In this document: in pieces, positions 57,232 to 64,000 of the stretch
Layout: every line of letters starts with the position of its first letter
How positions within the stretch are numbered: position 1 is the first letter of the stretch
Assembly: GCA_000442125.1 (NCBI GenBank)
Contig: KE546975.1
Location: forward strand, 1,054,001 to 1,118,000
Origin: Opeltia flavorubescens
Lineage: Eukaryota > Ascomycota > Lecanoromycetes > Teloschistales > Teloschistaceae
Direction: 5' to 3'
DNA length: 64,000 bases
Translations under genes and position numbers: made by a program
Notes under the pieces: model-generated
Databases searched by the model: none
Told to the model about the DNA's origin: nothing
Seen by the model: the letters and a program-made list of their open reading frames with translations, nothing else

Positions 57232-59441
57232 TCACAAGACCGGAGCTTGTTTCAAGCGTCTAACAAAAAGGGTATCTAGAAAATGAATATGACGAATACC
57301 TGGCGGCCTCTGAGTTTGAAATACATCTATCGCTTGCTGAACGCTATAATGCTCCTTCTCGAGTAGGTACGAGCATATGAAAAAGCCGGTTCGATTGAAG
57401 CCGTAATGACAATGAACTCCTATCAATGCGTCTGGAGATGAGGAAACGATAAGCCGGACCCTATCAATAAGCTTGATGAAATCTTGCACTTCTTCTGCTG
57501 TTGGAGGTATTTTTGATACAGTCGGAAATTTGTGATATTCGATGCCTCCGTTGTCGAGACCACGTGGGTCATAGATTGGCGTTTCGTAAGAGATGTCCAC
57601 TACAGCTTTGATCTGGCCCTTCCAATTGCGGACGAAGACTTCCGGACAATGTACGTCATCGATTTCGCGAAGGGTTTTCATGGCTCGAAATATACCTGCA
57701 ATGGGTGCTGAGACTGGCGCAACAGCTTGCCATTTGGCCAGATTCTTAACATCCCATTTGCCTTCTGTTGACAGGTACTTTAGCTGCCATCCGAGTGATA
57801 AGCGGCTGTCGATATGGTCGCACAGAAATCTTTGGATCAAACCGGCAACAGTACGATATGTTGTAGGATCATATAACAATGAATGTGCGGCCGGTCTGGG
57901 CAGGATGGTTGTCTTCAGCACCTGTCGTCTCGCTGATGCACCCTTCTCCAAAAGTCGGCCATGGTCGTCTAAGAGCGTCGTTTCTGTGTTAGATTCAGCC
58001 TCATCCACAACGCGCACGCTGGAGGGCTTTTGCGTCTTGAATCCATCTTCATTCATCTCTGAAGAATTTGGACTCAACGTGGCAACTATGTGAGAAGATT
58101 TTTCCGAAGGTGGTTGGTCAATTTTGCCCAAAGCCAACCCAATTGCTGTGATCTCGTCAGGAGTTGTAATCTTGTCGCTTTCACCTGCGATGAGGAAAAT
58201 CGGCACAGTAAGCTTAGCCCAATTTTCGAGATTAGCTATGCGACTGGTAGACTCTTTGGTCTTTCCCTGGTCAGGATATAGTCCCCAAACCATTCTGCGC
58301 CACACTGCAGACTTGCTCTGCGTATTGAATCGTTCTTGCAGCTTCTTCGTCTCGATAGCTGCTCCTGGTCCGACGAAGCGCGCAACACTGGTACTTTCCG
58401 GTCCCCCACGCCTATCCCAATACCTCCAAAGATCCAGTACCGGGTTAGGTAAGCTAACAAGCTTACGAAAGAGAGCAAGTTGTTGGCTTGTAGGCGGTAT
58501 AGCTTTTGGACAGACAGCAACAAGACCCAATACTCTGATTTTACTTGCCTTGAGCGGCGAGTCCGACGAAGCCAGGAGCGCCCCTAGAGAGCAGCCCATA
58601 CTGTGACCTATGAGAACGATACCCTGATCATCACTCCCTCGGCATGAATCTGCAATGACTGTGGCAAGTAATTCCGCAAGTGCTTGTTGAGAATATGGCT
58701 CCCAAGTTGTGGGAGCGAAGTCTGAAAGCCCGCAACCTGGTAGATCGATACCCAGACACGGAGCCACATTGACGAGGCTTGTAAGCAACGGATGGAATTG
58801 ATTTAAACAGCCACCGAGACCATGAATGAAAACCAAAAGTGGAAGCGCGATTGGCTTGGACGGGAGCTTGTTTGCATGAGGATGTTCTCGTTTGAACACT
58901 CGGATAGCCGGGTAGCTCCCAAAAGACGTAGTGTAGGAGCGTAAGCTCGAGTGTTTCTTCAGCAAGCTAGGTTCCGTCGATCGAGCACCTGTGTAGATAT
59001 AGGAACTTAGCACAAGATCAAAATTCCAGCTATCCATGATGCCGATTTGGGCGTACATGGAACCCGATGAGACATACCATTGATTGTATCTTCTGCTTTC
59101 ACCGGTGCTGCGCCCATTACCCAGTCGACTGCTTTCCTAATTGCAGGAATCGGCTTCCTCAACTCAACATGATGAGTTTCCGTAGCTTTTCCTCTCCACC
59201 AAAGAGCAGAGACCCCAAGAAAAGCGCAAGCAGCAATCAATTGTATCGTAAGTGTATAGTATTGCTGAACCACAATTAAGATGCGATCGGTCGGAGAGCA
59301 AAGGTTGCTGTGAGCGGAGAGTCTCGTTTCAGTCTGCGTTGGTAGAATGCCAGTAACGACTGTAGCAACTGCGAGGCTCTGTAGGGAGGGCAGAAAACAA
59401 GCTACGAGAGCTGGGTTCCGAGGCTTGAGGCATGCCGCCAT
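57232..59441 (-). CDS. Alpha/beta-hydrolase fused to a PIR1/capping-type cysteine phosphatase
   Basis: Exons 59441-59078 and 58988-57232 (706 aa). Residues about 62-84 form a membrane segment (YYTLTIQLIAACAFLGVSAL). An alpha/beta hydrolase domain follows: FIHGLGG at about 175-181, the nucleophile elbow GHSMG with Ser251, and PIFLIAGESDKIT with a candidate acid. After a variable linker comes a dual-specificity-type phosphatase with the P-loop HCHYGFNRTG (Cys648, Arg654) and RPPGI. This is the text seen in RNA 5'-triphosphatases of the PIR1/metazoan capping-enzyme group more than in protein phosphatases. Both active sites look intact and the join is within one exon. The role is unknown. A lipid or RNA substrate at a membrane is possible. 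Confidence 0.85.
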
Positions 59442-60408
59442 CCTCTCATTCCACGTCTCTCCGAATTGTGGGTGCGTCGGCAGGTCATTTGCACAGAGCC
59501 AATGATGGGCGGTGCAAGTGGCAGGTGCAGATGTTAATGGCTCTTGATGGCCTTGAATTAATAGACCGATTTAGCCGGTGCATGAGTTCCGCATGGAAGT
59601 TGAGGCGTCTGATTCTAACATTCCTCCAAGTTCCATTGATAAAAGCAGTGACAGCACGGTAGGCCGTGGCTAATGATGCTCCTCCAAAAAGACGTGTCGT
59701 CTAAGTGGTAGGGTGTACCTCCGTGGTGGTGGGATGCTTCGATGGTCCCGGGAGGGCGGGAGAATGGCCGCTTCGCTTCTTCGGCACTCAAGAACCTAAT
59801 ATAAAGCTCTTGTCGTCGCTCGATATTCGAGGTGTATTGACTGTCCGCATATATTGGAGGGTAATGTCGTTTCTTGAACACGCCTAGGGTACCAGTCACC
59901 CTACATGTTATACTATCATTCCCGCCACCGAGACACAATAAAAACAAGCGCAATCCCATCTAAGAAGACGCAGCGGAGAAGATATACAGTGGATCGTCAT
60001 CTAGATACAATAGGCTTCTTGACAAAGAGCGTCTTCCAGACTCATACACTGTGAGGTCGAGTCGAGACCTAAGCGTGTCCGGTTAACCGGCAAACTGATT
60101 TGTGACATGGATATTATTAAGTTTTCCACCCCAAGCTTCCGAGGTTTCCTATTTCGCTACTTTCACTTTCGCCGCACACCGCAAGTCTTTCAGATTTAGT
60201 TCAACTCCTTGAACAGATAGCCTGTGAGCCAGTGTTTGCTGTATAGGCGCATCAATCATGCTCTGCCATCTCCCTGAACATCCGATCATCTGCACAGTTT
60301 AGCTTGAACGTGGAGCTTTGACTTGTATAGGATAATTTATTGCTACATAATAATCAGCTACTCTCCTTTAAGTGATTATTCTCTCGTTTACATATTCTTC
60401 GTAAAAGC
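59442..60408. other. Divergent promoter region, no gene seen
   Basis: These 967 bases separate the fusion gene and the dehydratase gene. Only short chance frames occur. Confidence 0.55.
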
Positions 60409-62453
60409 ATGGATCCTTCGAATCCTCCAAAGCAGGACGAGCCTGAAGAGCCTAGGTTCCTGGATTTTCCTCACTTAGCTGATGATGCGTCACGGGATGG
60501 GAAGCCATTGCTAAATAAATATTCTTCGACCATTACCAGAGGCCATGCTTTTCCAGGAGCGCAGGTAGTTGATAATAGGAATGGGCATGAATAAGCATGT
60601 ACTGACTTCATCAGGCAATGTTGTATGCGGCCGGAGTACCCGATCAGGAGACCATGAGAAACAGCCCGCATGTAGGCATAGCTTCTGTTTGGTGGGAAGG
60701 AAATCCTTGCAAGTCAGGAAATCGCGTGGACCAACTATCATGAAGCGTGCTGAGACCAGTCAATAGCATGCACTGTGAGTATCTATTTGCTAGATCCGGG
60801 CTATGGTCGGACGGAAGGTCTGATTAACTCTCTGTAAAGTGCTTGACTTGGGCAAAACCGTCAAGAACGCGGTTCAGAACCAGGGCATGTTGGCCTGGCA
60901 ATACAATACTGTGGGCGTGTCCGATGCAATTACTATGGGAGGCGAAGGTACGGTATCCATAGCATCGACCATTCGATCTCATTACTCAATCAAATGCAGG
61001 CATGCGCTTTTCCTTGCAAACCAGAGAAATCATTGCCGATAGCATTGAAACCGTCACCTGTGCCCAGCATCATGACGCCTGCATCACCATCCCAGGCTGC
61101 GACAAGAACATGCCGGGTTGCATTATGGCCATGGCTCGCCATAACCGCCCGTCGATCATGATTTACGGAGGTACGATAGCTGTTGGTTACAGCAAGCTGC
61201 TCAGGAAACCTATCAACATTGCAACCTGCTACGAGGCCGCTGGTGCCTACAACTACAATACCTTGATGCAGCCTGACGATGGTGGCGACAGGTCCAAAAA
61301 CAAAGACGAGATATTGGACGATATCGAACGCAATGCATGTCCTGGAGCGGGGGCTTGTGGTGGCATGTACACAGCGAATACCATGGCGACTGCGATTGAG
61401 TCAATGGGCCTTTCCTTACCAGGATCATCGTCAAACCCAGCTACCTCACCCTCGAAAATGCGTGAATGTGCGAAAGCGGCTGAAGCGATCAAAGTTTGTA
61501 TGGAAAAAGGGATAAAACCAAGAGACTTACTTACCAGACGATCATTTGAAAATGCCATGGTCATGACTATGGCTCTCGGTGGGTCGACTAACGGCGTTGT
61601 TCATTTCCTTGCAATGGCTGCCACAGCTGGCGTTGATCTCACGTTGGACGACATCCAGCGCGTAAGCAACAAAATACCATTCATTGCCAATTTAGCTCCC
61701 TCGGGTCGATACTTCATGGCTGATCTCTACGAGATCGGTGGCATTCCATCGGTGCAGAAGCTGCTGATAGCCGCTGAGCTTTTGGACGGATCCATTCCAA
61801 CAGTAACCGGCAAAACATTAGCTGAGAATGTCAAATCCTATCCGAGCCTGCCGCAAGACCAAGCCATCATCCATCCACTCTCTAATCCAATCAAGAGTAC
61901 AGGACATATACAGATTCTTCGTGGGAACCTTGCGCCAGGAGGCGCAGTGGCGAAAATTACAGGCAAAGAAGGGACAAAGTTTGTAGGGAGAGCACGTGTC
62001 TTTGAAAAAGAAAATCAGCTCGACGCCGCACTCAATGCCGGGCAGATCAAACACGGTGAAAACCTCGTTCTTATTGTCCGCTACGAGGGTCCAAGAGGCG
62101 GACCTGGCATGCCTGAACAATTAAAGGCTAGCGCCGCGTTGATGGGAGCAAAGTTGACGAATGTGGCTCTAGTCACAGATGGACGATACTCGGGCGCGAG
62201 CCATGGGTTCATCGTCGGTCATGTGGTGCCTGAGGCCGCTGTTGGCGGACCGATTGCTGTTGTTCAGGATGGCGACATGATTACGATCGATGCAGAAACG
62301 AACACGTTGACCATGGATGTAAGCGATGAGGAGGTACAAAAGAGGATGATGGCATGGAAACCACCGCAGAGGACCGTCACAAGGGGTGTTTTGGCAAAGT
62401 ACGCTGCGCTGGTGGGTGACGCGAGTCATGGTGCCTTGACCGATGCGTTTTAA
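60409..62453 (+). CDS. ILV3: Dihydroxy-acid dehydratase (ILV3 family), with an 8-nt microexon
   Basis: Exons 60409-60564, 60615-60712, 60767-60774, 60840-60947 and 61000-62453 (607 aa). The enzyme dehydrates 2,3-dihydroxy acids in valine/isoleucine synthesis. The three cluster cysteines expected for a [2Fe-2S] enzyme are present: NPC (Cys84), GCDKNMPGC (Cys157) and CPGAGACGG (Cys237). Catalytic text near the end (DGRYSGASHGFIVGHV) is intact. The third exon, just CATGCACT, is required to read GNPCN-MHL-LDLGKT, which matches the family. Unlike mitochondrial Ilv3, the N-terminus MDPSNPPKQDEPEEPRF is acidic and shows no import leader, so this may be a paralogue with a cytosolic or specialised role. 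Confidence 0.93.
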
Positions 62454-62829
62454 GTTGGCTGGTGGAGGCTGAAATGAGATGATATAAGGATTTTGTAAGT
62501 TATCATATTTTACATAAGACTGATATCGACATGATAGCAAGATTTGTCCTGCTAATGAAGGTTAAATCACAAACACCGCGGTGATGTTTGTACCGTTGCT
62601 AAAGTGACTCATCATAATGATTAGAGTATTGATTTGGAGAGTAGTATCACAGTGCTTTCTCCGTCCCGGATCTGGAACAAGCCTAAACACGGACTCCAAA
62701 GACCGAGGCAGGAAGTACATTCTTCCACAACCATTTGGCTATAACAAAATTAATAGGTCATAGACTTAGTTTCGTGGACGGCTTTCCTCTTGATTCTCTC
62801 CTCGCCCGGTCCGGTCTCGGGATGATACT
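62454..62829. other. Dehydratase 3' region
   Basis: These 376 bases hold the end of the dehydratase transcript. Nothing else is recognised. Confidence 0.5.
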
Positions 62830-63592
62830 TCAGTCACTAGTCGTTGATGACATCAAGAAAAAAGCCATGGATGTGTCAAGTAAAATGTAAGAAAACGAAG
62901 CGCAGAGATCTCCACAGGATTTCAAGCGCTTGGTGATTGCCAGAAGTTGCTCTTTTGAGAATCGAAAATGGATCATATACAAGACGGATGCCAAAGTAAC
63001 TACAATAATTTCGGGACCGTCCTCCTTGATGTCGTCGCGCCCACAGATCCGCTGCACCGAGGCCACACCCACCGGTTGCGCGATACCGACGGCCTCACTT
63101 GCCCGTTCTTCAAAGTCCCATGACCGATGACCATTTCTCTTTCCTCGTTCGTGACCAGGATATCGAAATTGTACTCCCTGAGAGCATTCATATCCTCATG
63201 GTGGGAAAAATCGAAGCCCATCAGGTCCAGCACTGTCGCGATACGTCGGTTGGTCATCATGTAGATGCCGCTCATATTCGTTGCGGCGGTTACGTTTATT
63301 CCTACGTCGAAGCAGATCTTCGATTCTATTATTTCCGAGTAGTCGTGCTCGAATGAGTTGCTGATTCCTAAAGGTATAGGACCCAATTGGAGGAATGCCT
63401 TGTACATGGCTTGCGTCAAGATACCTCCGACAGCCTGTGGCAGAATCGGGATTGGGCCCTCGTTGAATTTCAGGCCGAATGAGTGAGCTTCTCCAACGTC
63501 TCTTGAAGCCAAGTCTGTGGTCTCGTCGATCACCAATGTGCGTGGATTCCTTCGATATGTGTGAGCTTTGAATCGGCTTCTTAAAAGCTGAA
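62830..63592 (-). pseudogene. Frameshifted remnant of an unrecognised metabolic enzyme gene
   Basis: From about 63592 down, one frame reads as a well-behaved protein (RRNPRTLVIDETTDLASRD, then EGPIPILPQAVGGILTQAM, FEHDYSEIIESKICFDVGI and MVIGHGTLKNG). At about 63100 it loses sense, while the next frame continues with EAVGIAQPVGVASVQRICGR and GPEIIVVTLASVLYMIHF, ending at 62830. A shift by one base therefore separates two coding-like halves. No clear upstream exon with a start was found; an upstream join would need an intron of under 30 nt. I do not recognise the family. A sequencing error or an unusual intron is the alternative to decay. Confidence 0.5.
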
Positions 63593-63839
63593 GGGTTCAA
63601 GATTGTATTACCACGAAATATATCTAGGTTCTGGTATCTCGAATGCACTTGCGCGGGAGACGACGGACGAGCATAGTATGAAAAAGAGAAACCATATGGA
63701 GAATGAAAGCCAGGAGCCTCTGGGCTCTACATATAGGCTCATTTCAATAGAAAGTCAACAAAACGAACGGTCGCGGGATGAAATGACGGAATACGGAGAT
63801 CCCTCCACGGGAAGCGTAGACGGGCAAACAGCGTAGCTA

Positions 63840-64000
63840 CTATCTTATACGGACAGCTTCATCTGGAAGTTCATCTTGCGTGCGCACAAACCATCCGCGT
63901 GTCCCACTTCGGCAAATGGATACTGGCGTCAATGCGACACGCGCTGGCACATCAGACCATGGAAGCCTAGGCGAGTACAAGCCTAGAGCGATAGAAGAGC
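63840..64000 (-). CDS. 3' end of an unidentified gene (runs off the window)
   Basis: The frame is open from the window edge to a stop at 63840-63842 (53 codons) and reads SPRLPWSDVPARVALTPV and GWFVRTQDELPDEAVRIR. The composition is protein-like, but the piece is too short to identify. The stop could also lie inside an intron. Confidence 0.35.
   Translation of the reverse strand, partial: SSIALGLYSPRLPWSDVPARVALTPVSICRSGTRGWFVRTQDELPDEAVRIR

Noticed and set aside
63060-63125. GC-AG intron explaining the frame change near 63100
   Set aside because: The GCAAGT donor is good, but the removed text reads as protein in the adjacent frame and the joined frame does not.

Overview
The window looks like euchromatic, gene-dense DNA of a filamentous ascomycete (Pezizomycotina; Leotiomycetes is my guess, at low confidence). 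The reasons are short GT-AG introns of about 48-60 nt, 0.2-1.5 kb spacers, and families typical of that group: an IES4-type INO80 subunit, an Rpa43 subunit, a Vid30/Gid1 homologue, a Srk1/Rck2 kinase, MTC1 and a fungal bifunctional diterpene cyclase. Two ambiguous bases (1694 and 27549) show it is draft assembly. I see no tRNA, rRNA, transposon, virus-derived element or CRISPR array.

Layout. 1-3713 (-): truncated Rng2/IQGAP gene. 4233-6152 (+): IMP dehydrogenase. 7591-10704 (+): bifunctional class II/class I diterpene synthase. 11972-13304 (+): NUDT19-like Nudix hydrolase. 13574-15494 (-): TPR/F-box/LRR protein (Pof3/Dia2 type), divergent from 15681-17868 (+), CTNNBL1. 18231-19868 (-): secreted GH18 chitinase. 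21351-22277 (+): IES4. 23088-25399 (+): GID1. 26074-26698 (-): SCOC-like coiled coil. 27967-29655 (-): MFS transporter. 30220-31513 (-): membrane J-protein, divergent from RPA43 (31757-32764, +). 33222-37582 (+): large coilin-like protein. 37959-39911 (-): PY-motif arrestin. 40286-42156 (-): Rieske-AIF oxidoreductase. 43156-44640 (-): lipase. 45618-47202 (-): MTC1. 47822-48634 (+): small basic protein. 48901-51184 (-): Srk1/Rck2 kinase. 52641-55484 (+): disordered protein. 56179-56995 (-): ribosomal protein eS19. 57232-59441 (-): alpha/beta-hydrolase fused to a cysteine phosphatase. 60409-62453 (+): dihydroxy-acid dehydratase. The last 1.2 kb holds a frameshifted gene remnant and the 3' end of another gene.

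Most genes are housekeeping (GTP synthesis, ribosome, splicing, chromatin, proteolysis, stress signalling) and do not form one pathway. The accessory-looking items are the diterpene synthase, which stands alone with no P450 or GGPP synthase near it, the chitinase, the MFS carrier, and the right end, where a dehydratase without a visible mitochondrial presequence lies beside a decayed gene. Several genes are paired head to head over short shared promoters. Two genes (lipase and dehydratase) need microexons of 12 and 8 nt to keep conserved motifs in frame.

Exon coordinates were worked out by hand from splice signals, frame continuity and protein family conservation. Every complete model given has a total coding length divisible by three.
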